A stretch of DNA of 64,000 nucleotides from Paenibacillus sp. G2S3 (GTDB lineage Bacteria; Bacillota; Bacilli; Paenibacillales; Paenibacillaceae): positions 6,262,001 to 6,326,000 of the forward strand of contig NZ_CP126095.1 of assembly GCF_030123105.1 (NCBI RefSeq), written 5' to 3'. How positions within the stretch are numbered: the first letter of the stretch is position 1; the number at the start of each line of letters is the position of its first letter. A program made the translations under genes and the position numbers. This document shows positions 44,537-53,279 of this stretch, piece by piece. The notes beneath the pieces are model-generated. The model ran no database searches. It saw only the letters and a list, made by a program, of their open reading frames with translations, and was not told where the DNA came from.

Positions 44537-46171
44537 TTACACCAAACCGTGAATCACGCCATCCTCATCCATCCATAGTGCCTCAGCGGCTGGTTTAGCA
44601 GGTAGACCTGGCATCGTAACGATATTGCCCGTAATCACTACAGCAAACCCTGCACCGAGCGAAAGGGTTATATCACGGATACCTACAGTGAACCCTTCAG
44701 GAGCGCCAAGCAATCTAGGCTGATCTGAGAAGGAATAAGGCGTCTTCGCCATACATACTTGAAGATCCTTTAACCCAAGGCGCTCAATCACCGCTAGGCT
44801 GCGTTTGGCCGCAGGAGAAAAGTTAACCTCCGAACCACGGTAAATTTCGCGCACAATCTTGGTGATTTTGGAAGAGATGTCGAGTTCATTCTCATACAAA
44901 GGAGCAAAGCGCTCAGTGTCACTTTGGTCCAGAAGCTTCTTTAGTTCCGAAGCCAACTCTTGTCCGCCCGCACTACCTTCTGCCCATACCTTGGATATTG
45001 CCGCAGGAACGTTCAATCGGCGGCAAGCCTCCACAACGTCAGTAATCTCTTCTGGGCTATCGCCTTCAAAATGATTAATGGCAACAAGAACAGGTACCCC
45101 AAATTTGCCGAGATTCTCTACATGACGCTCCAAATTAGACAATCCAGAGCGCAGCGCCATCCGGTTCTCCGTTTGGAGTTCATTTTTAGGTACACCCCCG
45201 TTATATTTCAAGGATTTCACCGTCACGACAAGCACTGCCGCTGAAGGGGCTAGACCCGCTTGCCGGCATTTGATATCCATGAATTTCTCTGCACCCAGAT
45301 CCGCTCCGAAGCCTGCTTCCGTAACCACAACTTCTCCCAGCTTGAGTGCATAACGAGTACCGATAACACTACTGCAGCCATGGGCGATATTCGCAAAAGG
45401 ACCACCGTGTACAATAACAGGAGTACCCTCCAAGGTCTGCACCAGATTAGGCTTAACCGCTTCCTTCAGCAGCGCTGTCATCGCTTCAACTGCCCCTATT
45501 TGCTCGGCCGTTACAGGCTCTCCCTCTTGGTCATAACCAATCAAAATGCGGTTCAAACGCTTTTTAAGATCACTCAGATTATCGCATAGGCATAATACAG
45601 CCATAATCTCAGAAGCTGTCGTAATCTGGAATCCACTTTCCCGTACAGCTCCATTTCCATCTCCGAGCCCTGTCACGATATTCCGCAGACTGCGATCGTT
45701 CATATCCATCACACGTTTCCAAACGATACGCTGCGGATCAAGACCCAGCTTATTGCCTTGGAAGATATGATTGTCAATCATCGCTGACAATAGATTATGT
45801 GCAGAAGTTACTGCATGAATATCACCCGTAAAGTGCAAATTAATCTCATCTGCCGGAACGATCTGTGACTTACCGCCACCCGTGGCACCGCCTTTCATGC
45901 CTAAGCATGGTCCGAGGGAGGGTTCGCGCAAGGCAGCCACGGTCTTTACTCCTGCTGCGTTCAATGCCTGTGCCAGCCCAATGGTTGTTAAGGTCTTCCC
46001 TTCGCCAGCAGGGGTTGGATTCACCGCAGTGACCAATACCAGCTTGCCATCTGGCTTGTTCTTCATGTCTTCCCATAAGGAAGGTGACAGTTTACTTTTA
46101 TATTTTCCGTATAGTTCCAGATGCTCTTCGCCAATTCCCGCTTGTGCTGCTACCTCTGTAATTAACTTCAT
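44537..46171 (-). CDS. fhs: Formate-tetrahydrofolate ligase
   Basis: ATP-dependent formation of 10-formyl-THF from formate. 544 residues, close to the usual 555. The P-loop is TPAGEGKTLTTIGL (about residues 52-65), with GGATGGGKSQIVP and HGGPFANIAHGCSS, all strongly conserved in the family. I chose ATG at 46171; AGGAGGG lies about 12 bases upstream, a little far. A palindrome at the predicted start of transcription suggests a repressor. Together with the nearby formate/nitrite channel it points to formate use in one-carbon metabolism; that link is inference. Confidence 0.94.
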   Translation of the reverse strand: MKLITEVAAQAGIGEEHLELYGKYKSKLSPSLWEDMKNKPDGKLVLVTAVNPTPAGEGKTLTTIGLAQALNAAGVKTVAALREPSLGPCLGMKGGATGGGKSQIVPADEINLHFTGDIHAVTSAHNLLSAMIDNHIFQGNKLGLDPQRIVWKRVMDMNDRSLRNIVTGLGDGNGAVRESGFQITTASEIMAVLCLCDNLSDLKKRLNRILIGYDQEGEPVTAEQIGAVEAMTALLKEAVKPNLVQTLEGTPVIVHGGPFANIAHGCSSVIGTRYALKLGEVVVTEAGFGADLGAEKFMDIKCRQAGLAPSAAVLVVTVKSLKYNGGVPKNELQTENRMALRSGLSNLERHVENLGKFGVPVLVAINHFEGDSPEEITDVVEACRRLNVPAAISKVWAEGSAGGQELASELKKLLDQSDTERFAPLYENELDISSKITKIVREIYRGSEVNFSPAAKRSLAVIERLGLKDLQVCMAKTPYSFSDQPRLLGAPEGFTVGIRDITLSLGAGFAVVITGNIVTMPGLPAKPAAEALWMDEDGVIHGLV

Positions 46172-46220
46172 GCTTGTATAGAACCCTCCTGCCGTTATTA
46201 TCCTGCTGCATCCCACGCTT

Positions 46221-46246
46221 TATGCATATTTTGCATAGGCATTATA
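46221..46246 (-). promoter_or_regulatory. fhs: fhs -10 box with palindrome at the start site
   Basis: Minus-strand TATAAT (46241-46246) is followed directly by the inverted repeat TATGCA-N5-TGCATA (46221-46237), which would cover the start of transcription. No clear -35 box. The binding factor is unknown. Confidence 0.5.
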
Positions 46247-46333
46247 TTCTCTTCAAAGGATACATGGTCTCTGTAAAGCGTCAAGTATAATTTATCACTA
46301 CAAAATTTAAGGCGGCTATTCCATATTCCTATG

Positions 46334-46377
46334 TAAAAAAGAAAATCCCGTCGAGGCTCGGCCAAAGACCGAGGTCG
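46334..46377 (-). terminator. Terminator of the glutathione peroxidase gene
   Basis: A strong stem built of TCGACCTCGGTC and its near-complement (46351-46377) is followed by CGGGATTTTCTTTTTT on the minus strand. Confidence 0.78.
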
Positions 46378-46420
46378 AAAGGATACTTGTAAAATAACAA
46401 TTTATCAGACCCTAAGTGGT

Positions 46421-46897
46421 CTACAGTAAGGACTCAATCTGTGCTGTCATCGTTTCTGGCGATTCCTTTGGCTCCACACGAGCCACTACATTTCCGCCAC
46501 GATCAATAAGGAACTTCGTGAAGTTCCAGCTAATATCGCTGTTGTCCCCACTACCCGGTTGCTGCTCTTTTAAATAATTGAAAAGAGGGCTGGCATCCGG
46601 TCCATTCACATCCACTTTGGCAAATACGGGAAAGGTAACCCCATAATTAATCTGACAGAATTCTTCTGCCTCTTCACTTGTACCCGGCTCCTGACCCGCA
46701 AATTGATTGCAAGGGAATCCTAATACTACAAGTCCCTGATCCTTATACTGCTCGTATAGCTTCTGGAGATCCCCATACTGCGGTGTAAGTCCGCATTTGC
46801 TGGCCGTATTGGCAATCAGCAGTACCTTGCCTTCATACTCCGTAAATGACACTTCTTTACCCGAAGGCGTAACGCCGGAAAAATTGTAGATTGACAT
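46421..46897 (-). CDS. Glutathione peroxidase-like thiol peroxidase
   Basis: 158 residues, thioredoxin fold. The peroxidatic residue is Cys in NTASKCGLTPQY (about residue 35), not selenocysteine. VLGFPCNQFAGQEPGT carries the resolving-Cys region, and WNFTKFLIDRGG completes the catalytic set. Bacterial members usually take electrons from thioredoxin rather than glutathione. I chose ATG at 46897 after GGAAGGGGAATTAGG. Monocistronic between two terminators. Confidence 0.93.
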   Translation of the reverse strand: MSIYNFSGVTPSGKEVSFTEYEGKVLLIANTASKCGLTPQYGDLQKLYEQYKDQGLVVLGFPCNQFAGQEPGTSEEAEEFCQINYGVTFPVFAKVDVNGPDASPLFNYLKEQQPGSGDNSDISWNFTKFLIDRGGNVVARVEPKESPETMTAQIESLL

Positions 46898-46994
46898 CCT
46901 AATTCCCCTTCCTTCCATGTACTTACTACACTACGTATCTTACCCGAATTGTAATAGAATGCAACTTTTAGACACTTTCTGTAACCACTAAGAT

Positions 46995-47030
46995 AAAAAA
47001 AAGCAGTCCTATGTATTTCTTAGGACTGCT
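46995..47030 (-). terminator. Terminator of the VanY-type gene
   Basis: Minus-strand AGCAGTCCTA pairs with TAGGACTGCT (47021-47030 with 47002-47011), nine-base loop, eight U. Confidence 0.9.
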
Positions 47031-47043
47031 CTCTATCACTCTG

Positions 47044-47910
47044 TTATTTGGATACGGGTACGACATCATAATATTCTTCCAGCGTAATCCCTTTATCCGC
47101 AATATAAGTGGCTATATCCTTGCCCACATAACGGATATGCCAAGGCTCATACTTATATCCTGTAATGTCCTGCTTTCCTTCTGGAAAGCGGATGATATAA
47201 CCATATTCGGTTGCATGCTGCGCTAGCCACTCCGCTTCCTTCGTTCCACCAAAACAGCTCTCCGCAGCACATTTCCCGTCACTTCCTGAGACATCGATAG
47301 CAAGCCCTGTCTGATGCTCGCTATAGCCAGGCACGGCACTGTAAGTACGAGCCAGTTCTTCTCCGTCTTTCTCAACATAACGATTGAACAGCCTTGTTTG
47401 GGTTTCCTTAGAGCGGTAGGCCGAAACGCCAGCCAAGTAAATCCCGTCTTCCTCTGCGCCTGCGAACAGTTTCTCTAATGCTTCGGCAGCTTCCTTACGC
47501 ATCATACGCTTCTCGATTTTCTCTTTAAATGTAAACCGCACTTCCGGGTAGACTAGATCCGTTGGCTTATAGTTCTCCGGCAGTCCATACTCCTTATTCA
47601 CCATCACAGCTACGCTGTCAGGCTCTTTAAAAGAATCATCAGTGCTATTTCCCTTGCCGTTACTATCCGGTTCGGACGGATCAGAGGGATCTGTTGTATT
47701 AGATGGATTAGCTACCACTGGGTCTGTAATGCCTTCTCCGGTACTATTACCGTCTTCACCAGGCTTACCTTGAAGATTATCCTGTACATTTATATCGGAC
47801 CCGCTATTGTTCGCAGTGGGAGAAGTTGTCGTATATTTCCCAATTCCCCAGCCGACTGCAATAACGATAATCAACAAGCTCACTAACTTCAATTTTTTAG
47901 ACATCTGCAA
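47044..47910 (-). CDS. VanY-type D-alanyl-D-alanine carboxypeptidase
   Basis: 288 residues: an N-terminal membrane anchor (about 5-25), a Ser/Asn/Asp-rich linker (about 30-95), then the zinc peptidase domain. The zinc ligands are visible in PGYSEHQTGLAIDVSG (His and Asp, about residues 205-215) and EPWHIRYVG (about 263). GVSAYRSKETQTRLF is the conserved substrate-side segment. It trims the terminal D-Ala of peptidoglycan precursors outside the membrane. Start is TTG at 47910, placed six bases after GGAGG; an ATG two codons later is less well placed. No vancomycin-resistance neighbours, so housekeeping wall maturation is likely. Confidence 0.9.
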   Translation of the reverse strand: MQMSKKLKLVSLLIIVIAVGWGIGKYTTTSPTANNSGSDINVQDNLQGKPGEDGNSTGEGITDPVVANPSNTTDPSDPSEPDSNGKGNSTDDSFKEPDSVAVMVNKEYGLPENYKPTDLVYPEVRFTFKEKIEKRMMRKEAAEALEKLFAGAEEDGIYLAGVSAYRSKETQTRLFNRYVEKDGEELARTYSAVPGYSEHQTGLAIDVSGSDGKCAAESCFGGTKEAEWLAQHATEYGYIIRFPEGKQDITGYKYEPWHIRYVGKDIATYIADKGITLEEYYDVVPVSK

Positions 47911-48052
47911 GTTCTTCCTCCTCGAAGTCGAAACACTCTATTTATCTATTAGACAAGCTTTCCTTTAAAAAAGTTACACTAAGAACCTTTTTTTAAAATA
48001 TAAGAAGCTATATATTCCACTCGATCAATTATCCATACATCCACAAAGTAAA

Positions 48053-48097
48053 GTTACCATAGGTGATTAGCTTGTCCGCTAACTTCCCTATGGTAAC
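48053..48097 (-). terminator. Terminator of the DEAD-box helicase gene
   Basis: Stem GTTACCATAGG/CCTATGGTAAC (48087-48097 with 48053-48063) with an inner GTTAGC/GCTAAT pairing. It is followed by TTTACTTT on the minus strand. Confidence 0.75.
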
Positions 48098-48125
48098 AAG
48101 TTTTAGTTATGAAATTCCACTCACA

Positions 48126-49928
48126 TTATCTGGATGTGCCTCTGCCGCCGCTTTTAAAGCCGCCGGAGCTGCCACGTCCACCGCGTGAGGAACCCGCGCT
48201 TCCGCTATTGCGGCCGCCTTTACCAGCGCCACCCTTGGCACCGCTGTAGCCGCCTTTGTTACCTTTACCACCTTTACCGCCGCCTCTAGACGGGCCTGCA
48301 CCGTAGCCGCTGCCTAAGCCGCCTCGTGGTGTGCCGCCAGCGTAGGCACCGCCATCAGCCCCTCTGGCTACGTTCTCGCTGTAGCCAGTGCTTGGTCCGC
48401 CCTTCCGGTTCGCACCGCGCGAACCGGCGCTAGGCGCTGCTGCGTTGCCGCTAGCTGGCGCATCGCCTCTGGAGGCGAAGGCGCCATAGCCGCCGCCTAC
48501 TCTTACTACGCCGGCAGCCTTGCCGCCGCCCTTAGGTGCGGCAGCGTCAAAGCCGCTACCGCCACGCTTGCCAGCCGCCGCATCGGAACGACCACCGCGG
48601 CGTCCTTCTGCAGGCGCGCCCCAGCCGCCTGCTTCCTTACCGCGGCCGCGGCCACCTTGCCGCGCTCCGCTTTCGCCGCGCGGAGCACCGCCGCGGCCAG
48701 AGCCGCCGGTCTTCGGTCCGCGGCCCGTGCGCGCTGCCTCAGCGCCGCCGCTTTGGCGACCGCCGTGGCGTCCGCCGCCTTGTACCGCTACGAATTCGCC
48801 AACGCCGAATTCATCCTTGTCGTAACGGCGACGATCCAGGCGCTGCGAAATGCCGTGCTCAATCATGTCTAGTCCATCTTGCTCACGCGGAGAAGTGAAC
48901 GTAATTGCAAGCCCTTTACCTCCGGCACGGCCTGTCCGGCCGATCCGGTGAATATAGCTGTCCACATCAAGTGGCATATCGTAGTTAAAGATATGAGTAA
49001 TACCTTCGACGTCTAGACCCCGAGCCGCTACATCTGTAGCTACAAGAAGCTGCAGCTTCGCATCACGGAATCTTTTCATTACACCTTCACGTTTACCTTG
49101 AGACAAGTCGCCGTGCAGCTCATCACAATCATAACCTGCTGCTTGGAGTGCTTCGTTCAGCTTGGACACCCGACGTTTGGTCCGGCAGAAAATAATAGCC
49201 AAATACGGACGATCTCGCTCAATCAACGCTTTAAGTGCCTCTTCTTTATTACGATCGGAGACCTCTACGACTTGCTGTTTGATATTATCCAGCGGAATCG
49301 GGGAACCACTCTTAATAATGATATCCAGTGGCTCTTTCATGTAATTAGCTGCGAGGCGCTTAATCGGATCTGGCATTGTCGCAGAGAACAACATCGTTTG
49401 ACGACGATAAGGAACAGCCGTAATGATGGTCTCTACATCCTCCAAGAATCCCATATGCAGCATTTGGTCAGCCTCGTCCAGAACGAGCATCTTAACGCCA
49501 CTAAGGTCGAGTGTTTCCCGGCGCATATGATCCAATAGTCTGCCCGGTGTACCGATAATAAGATGTCTTCCACCTTCCAGCTTACGCAGCTGCTTCTCTA
49601 CATCTTGACCACCGTAAACTGCCAGGATTTTGATATCCGTATGACGCGCCAGCTTGCGTGCCTCTTCTGTAATCTGCAAAGCCAGCTCACGTGTTGGAGC
49701 CATAATCAGCGCCTGCGGATATGCTCGCTCCGTGTGGATCTTGTCCATAATTGGCAGCAAGAAGGCCAATGTCTTTCCTGTACCTGTCTTCGCTCTTGCA
49801 ATTACATCTAGTCCTTGCACCAATGGCGGTATAGCTTCCTGTTGCACTGGTGTTGGCTTAACGATGCCTTGACCTTGAAGCAATGTACACAGTAATTCTG
49901 AAACACCTAATTCTTTAAATCCCGGCAA
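48126..49928 (-). CDS. DEAD-box RNA helicase with long Gly/Arg-rich tail
   Basis: About 600 residues. The helicase core holds all motifs: PTPVQQEAIPPL (Q), AKTGTGKT (I), PTRELALQ (Ia), GTPGRLL (Ib), DEAD (II), SAT (III) and HRIGRTGRAGG (VI). From about residue 370 to the end the chain is a low-complexity tail of GGR/RGG, GA and GGKG repeats, encoded by very GC-rich DNA unlike its surroundings. Such tails bind RNA and can favour condensates in other helicases. I chose TTG at 49928 because GAGGTGG lies about six bases upstream; GTG three codons earlier is possible. Likely roles are ribosome assembly or cold adaptation. Confidence 0.92.
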   Translation of the reverse strand: MPGFKELGVSELLCTLLQGQGIVKPTPVQQEAIPPLVQGLDVIARAKTGTGKTLAFLLPIMDKIHTERAYPQALIMAPTRELALQITEEARKLARHTDIKILAVYGGQDVEKQLRKLEGGRHLIIGTPGRLLDHMRRETLDLSGVKMLVLDEADQMLHMGFLEDVETIITAVPYRRQTMLFSATMPDPIKRLAANYMKEPLDIIIKSGSPIPLDNIKQQVVEVSDRNKEEALKALIERDRPYLAIIFCRTKRRVSKLNEALQAAGYDCDELHGDLSQGKREGVMKRFRDAKLQLLVATDVAARGLDVEGITHIFNYDMPLDVDSYIHRIGRTGRAGGKGLAITFTSPREQDGLDMIEHGISQRLDRRRYDKDEFGVGEFVAVQGGGRHGGRQSGGAEAARTGRGPKTGGSGRGGAPRGESGARQGGRGRGKEAGGWGAPAEGRRGGRSDAAAGKRGGSGFDAAAPKGGGKAAGVVRVGGGYGAFASRGDAPASGNAAAPSAGSRGANRKGGPSTGYSENVARGADGGAYAGGTPRGGLGSGYGAGPSRGGGKGGKGNKGGYSGAKGGAGKGGRNSGSAGSSRGGRGSSGGFKSGGRGTSR

Positions 49929-50322
49929 ATTCTCCACCTCACTATTTTCTCAGTTAAATTTGATTACATCTCTTACTTAACTTCCGTCTTCCAAAGCCCT
50001 ATTCAGGCAGCCCCTACCCGACTGTCCTTTTGGGGGCGTATGCTTCCGATTCAGCTATATTCAAACAAAAGCGGAAGAACCCCGTCACCGGCATTCTTCC
50101 GTCCCATGTATCCCTTGACCCGTTAAAAGAGTGCGGTCAAAGTTCGGTTTCTGGGCAGCAGCGATCCACCGGACGTTTAGACGGCACTCCATTTGCGTTC
50201 CATTCCACTTTATACAATAGAAGTAAAGTTAAGCTTAGAAAGTTATCCTTTATATTGTACTTGATAGAACGGCATTTGTGTGAAACTGCAGAATAATAAT
50301 TATTCTATCCTGTAGTTGTTAG
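49929..50322 (-). other. Long leader region of the helicase gene with terminator-like hairpin
   Basis: 394 bases without a supported gene between ubiB and the helicase. On the minus strand a CGGAAGAA/TTCTTCCG stem (50094-50101 with 50072-50079) with inner GCC/GG pairs is followed by CTTTTGTTT (to about 50062), like an intrinsic terminator. It lies about 130 bases before the start codon, so a long structured, possibly attenuated 5' leader is plausible. I cannot match it to a known RNA family. Confidence 0.45.
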
Positions 50323-51990
50323 TTAGAACCTTCCCGATTTAAAAATCGCAAAGATCAACCATAAGAACATCAGAAGCGCCACTACGCCGCCAATCTCCAC
50401 TGTAGGGAAATTCCACAACACGGAAGGCTGACCGCGCATCGCAGTCCCAATAATGAGTCCAACCATGATGATACTGAACGCAAGCATCACAATACTAAAT
50501 GCTAAGCGGTTCCCAACCCGGTCCAGCTTTCGCTCCAAATGCTCAAGCTCGGGTGCCACAATCTCTACCTTTAGCTTTCCCTTACTAATTAGCGCGGATA
50601 ACTGCCTTGCCTGACCAGGAAGCTCTAGAAGACTCTCCGTTAAATCCGCTACGCCTCCAAGGAACTTGCGCTGCAATCGGGGACCACTAAATCGCTGCTT
50701 CACAAGTTCCCGTCCAAAAGGCTCTGCCATCTCTAGGATGCTAATCGTTGGATCCAAGTTGCTAATGACACCCTCAAGCGTTAGCATCGTCTTGCCGAGC
50801 ATCGTTAGATCCGGGGGAAGGACTAATCGATGCTTGCGAGCAATGCCAAACAGATCATTCAGCGCTTTACCTATGCTCATCTTACTGAACGGAACATCAT
50901 AATACTCATCTCGCAGTCGATCCATATCATTATGCAGCGCAGCTCGATCAGCATCCTCTGGGATGACTCCGAGGCGCAAGATTGCCCGGACCATAGCATC
51001 CGTGTTTTTGCGCATCAGTGCGATGACAAGCGCAGACAGCTGCTCTTTCATCTCTTCGTTCAGTCGCCCCATCATGCCAAAATCAATCAAAGCCAGCTTC
51101 CCATCAGCCATTCGAATAACATTGCCTGGATGAGGATCCGCATGAAAAAAGCCATGAATGAAAATTTGCCTTAGCATCATTTCTACGAGCTGCTTAGCGA
51201 TAACCTTGAGCTTAACTCCGTTACTCAATAACTCATCGCGGCGACTCAGCGTAATTCCTACCACATATTCCATCGTCAGCACCCGTGCTGACGTATAATC
51301 CCAGTAGATATCCGGGATGTACACTCCGTCATAATCCATCTGTTGAGCAATTTTCTCTGCATTGCGCCCCTCTTGGCCGTAATCCAGCTCGCCAAGCAGC
51401 GATTTCGAGAATTCCTCTACCATACGGGACAACTGATATTGCCTCGCCCAGCCTAGCTGTTTCTCAGCAAGGGCACTTAGATCTTTGAGAATTTCTAAAT
51501 CCCTGCTCATCGTTCGCAGAATGCCAGGACGCTGAACTTTGACAGCTACGACCTGCCCACTGTGAAGAACAGCTCTATGCACCTGACCGATCGATGCAGC
51601 AGCAAGAGGAGTATCCTCAAAGGAATTGAAGATTTCATCCATGTGTTGATCCAGTTCATGCTCCACAATCGTGCGCACGCGCTCCGCAGGGAATGGAGGC
51701 ACATTATCCTGTAGTTTTACCAATTCTTGAATAATAGAATCAGGCAGCAGATCTGAACGGGTACTGGCGAGTTGTCCAAGCTTAATAAAGGTTGGCCCCA
51801 AATCCTCCAATACGAGCCGTATCCGCTCCCCGAGCGTAAGACTTGTATGTGCTTCTTGCGTTACGAGACGGCGTGGAAGGGATAATAAATGATAGAGCCC
51901 CAGCTCCTCCACCATATAACCAAAACCATGGTGCATAAGCGCCATGGCAATGGACCGGTAACGTCCGGCATGTCTAATGCGTACTGCCAT
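50323..51990 (-). CDS. UbiB/AarF (ABC1) family atypical kinase
   Basis: 555 residues. The family KxGQ motif is seen as FIKLGQLASTRSDLLP (about residues 70-85). The atypical Ala-rich loop is AAASIGQVHRAVL (about 128), and the metal-binding site is FHADPHPGNVI with LIDFGMMG after it. Two C-terminal membrane helices follow (about 495-550). Members act as ATPases in quinone or lipid metabolism; the role in menaquinone-using Firmicutes is unclear. The start codon directly follows the phasin-like stop (TAAATG) with no ribosome site, so translation is coupled. Confidence 0.92.
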   Translation of the reverse strand: MAVRIRHAGRYRSIAMALMHHGFGYMVEELGLYHLLSLPRRLVTQEAHTSLTLGERIRLVLEDLGPTFIKLGQLASTRSDLLPDSIIQELVKLQDNVPPFPAERVRTIVEHELDQHMDEIFNSFEDTPLAAASIGQVHRAVLHSGQVVAVKVQRPGILRTMSRDLEILKDLSALAEKQLGWARQYQLSRMVEEFSKSLLGELDYGQEGRNAEKIAQQMDYDGVYIPDIYWDYTSARVLTMEYVVGITLSRRDELLSNGVKLKVIAKQLVEMMLRQIFIHGFFHADPHPGNVIRMADGKLALIDFGMMGRLNEEMKEQLSALVIALMRKNTDAMVRAILRLGVIPEDADRAALHNDMDRLRDEYYDVPFSKMSIGKALNDLFGIARKHRLVLPPDLTMLGKTMLTLEGVISNLDPTISILEMAEPFGRELVKQRFSGPRLQRKFLGGVADLTESLLELPGQARQLSALISKGKLKVEIVAPELEHLERKLDRVGNRLAFSIVMLAFSIIMVGLIIGTAMRGQPSVLWNFPTVEIGGVVALLMFLWLIFAIFKSGRF

Positions 51991-52338
51991 TTAGTCCGTG
52001 CTCGTTTCCGCCGATGTTTCTTCTAGATGGGAAATGCCCTCCAGCTCGGCCAATCGACGCTCCAATACGGCAATTCGCCCTTCCAGCTCGTCAATATCAC
52101 TTTGTACAGGAACCTTCATTTCCTTCAACACGCGTTGTACTTGTTCTTGTACTACAGACTTGAGCATACCTCGCTCTTCCTCACCGCGTTCAATCAGCCG
52201 ATCAACGAGGGCCTTAGACTCCGAAGGAGCAAGCTCCCCTCGTTTCACGAGTTCTTCAACAACTTTTTCTACTTTTTCCTTACTAACAATGGTGAGGCCC
52301 ACTCCTAAAGAGATCGCTTTTTTAAACAAATCACTCAT
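51991..52338 (-). CDS. Phasin-like small helical protein
   Basis: 115 residues. A short hydrophobic N-terminal segment (ISLGVGLTIVSKEKV) is followed by long charged helices ending in a coiled coil (DELEGRIAVLERRLAELE, about 82-100). This layout matches the small phasin-like, PHA-granule-type family. I chose ATG at 52338 after GGGAGGAAG. It abuts ubiB (TAAATG), so the two are co-translated; a physical or membrane partnership is inferred. No polyhydroxyalkanoate genes are nearby. Confidence 0.75.
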   Translation of the reverse strand: MSDLFKKAISLGVGLTIVSKEKVEKVVEELVKRGELAPSESKALVDRLIERGEEERGMLKSVVQEQVQRVLKEMKVPVQSDIDELEGRIAVLERRLAELEGISHLEETSAETSTD

Positions 52339-52434
52339 AGTACTTCCTCCCAAAGATTCCGTTTCGTTACAAACGGAGTTGATGATTAAAGTATACCCCA
52401 CTGTGCAGATATTTCAAAAAAACACAAACATTCC

Positions 52435-53073
52435 TTAGTTAGTGATCGGAATACGAGCAGCCCAAGTAGCTGCCTGCAGGATCAGTTTACGTAGTGCTGG
52501 ATGGCGGAAGGATGGCTCATGATGGCCAGGCATAAGGAATACTACTCGTCCTAAACCATAGCTGTGGCACCATGCAGCTGGAAGCCATTGACCCTCCGAT
52601 TCGTATTGAAGAAGAATAGTCCGATCTGTGAACGGATCAAATTCAAAATGGTATGGCTCCTCATCCAATTGGAAGTCTTCAACGCCCTCAGTAATGTCAT
52701 GCTCTAGCACCTTAAAATTCATCGGCTCGTAAGCAGTGTGACCCTTAAAGCGGCCACCGATCAGCTGAGCTAGTTCGTTACGCTTCGTCAATGAGGCACC
52801 TGTATGTAGAACAATCAGTCCTCCACCACCGCTCACATAGCTGAGTAGGCCAGCGGTTTGCTGAGGAGATACGGTTTCATTCCACAATTCGTTATAAGCA
52901 ATACATAAGTCATAGCTTGCCAAATGCTCAATGCGCATCATTTTTTTATTTTCGGAACACTGAACGGTTAATAAATCATTTAAGATCTCGCTAATTTGTT
53001 GGTCCACTCCTTGAAGTGGATGGAAACGGGGATGGGTGTAATCACCAAGTAAGAGACATTTTCTTTTGTCCAT
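52435..53073 (-). CDS. ThuA-like (class I glutamine amidotransferase-like) protein
   Basis: 212 residues. The fold pattern is LLGDYTHPRFHPLQGVDQQI at the N-terminus, a GGGGLIVLHTGAS turn (about residues 89-101), GGRFKGHTAYEP, and a C-terminal GLGRVVFLMPGHHEPSFRHP. This matches ThuA, linked to trehalose utilisation in rhizobia, and lacks the catalytic Cys of true amidotransferases in the turn (His-Thr-Gly instead). ATG after GGAGGAGG. Stands alone; function unknown. Confidence 0.78.
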   Translation of the reverse strand: MDKRKCLLLGDYTHPRFHPLQGVDQQISEILNDLLTVQCSENKKMMRIEHLASYDLCIAYNELWNETVSPQQTAGLLSYVSGGGGLIVLHTGASLTKRNELAQLIGGRFKGHTAYEPMNFKVLEHDITEGVEDFQLDEEPYHFEFDPFTDRTILLQYESEGQWLPAAWCHSYGLGRVVFLMPGHHEPSFRHPALRKLILQAATWAARIPITN

Positions 53074-53195
53074 GGGGATCCTCCTCCTTATTCATTGTTA
53101 TTATTCGTCACATGTTGCCTATATTCTAAGGAAAACTGCTGCGAATGTCCATGCAGATGGCAGGTTTACTACTCTTAAGGCTCCATTTTCCGGGT

Positions 53196-53236
53196 AAAAA
53201 AGCATCCCCACCCAGTGAACCTGGCGGGAATGCTTC
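53196..53236 (-). terminator. Terminator of the hemD-like gene
   Basis: Minus-strand AGCATTCCC pairs with GGGGATGCT, followed by six U. Confidence 0.85.
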
Positions 53237-53279
53237 TGTGTGGTAACGTAAATCTTATAAAGCTGCCGCACATTATGGT

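Noticed and set aside
44537..46171. Wood-Ljungdahl (acetogenesis) cluster
   Set aside because: Formate-THF ligase is present, but no CODH/ACS, methylene-THF reductase or formate dehydrogenase gene is nearby. The gene is common in one-carbon metabolism.
47044..47910. Vancomycin resistance locus
   Set aside because: Only a VanY-type peptidase is present. No VanH/A/X or VanRS genes flank it, so a wall-maturation role is simpler.
48506..48898. Several long open frames on both strands inside the helicase tail
   Set aside because: They arise because the GC-rich tail has few stop codons. Their products are Arg/Ala/Pro-rich without domains, and the helicase frame is continuous there.
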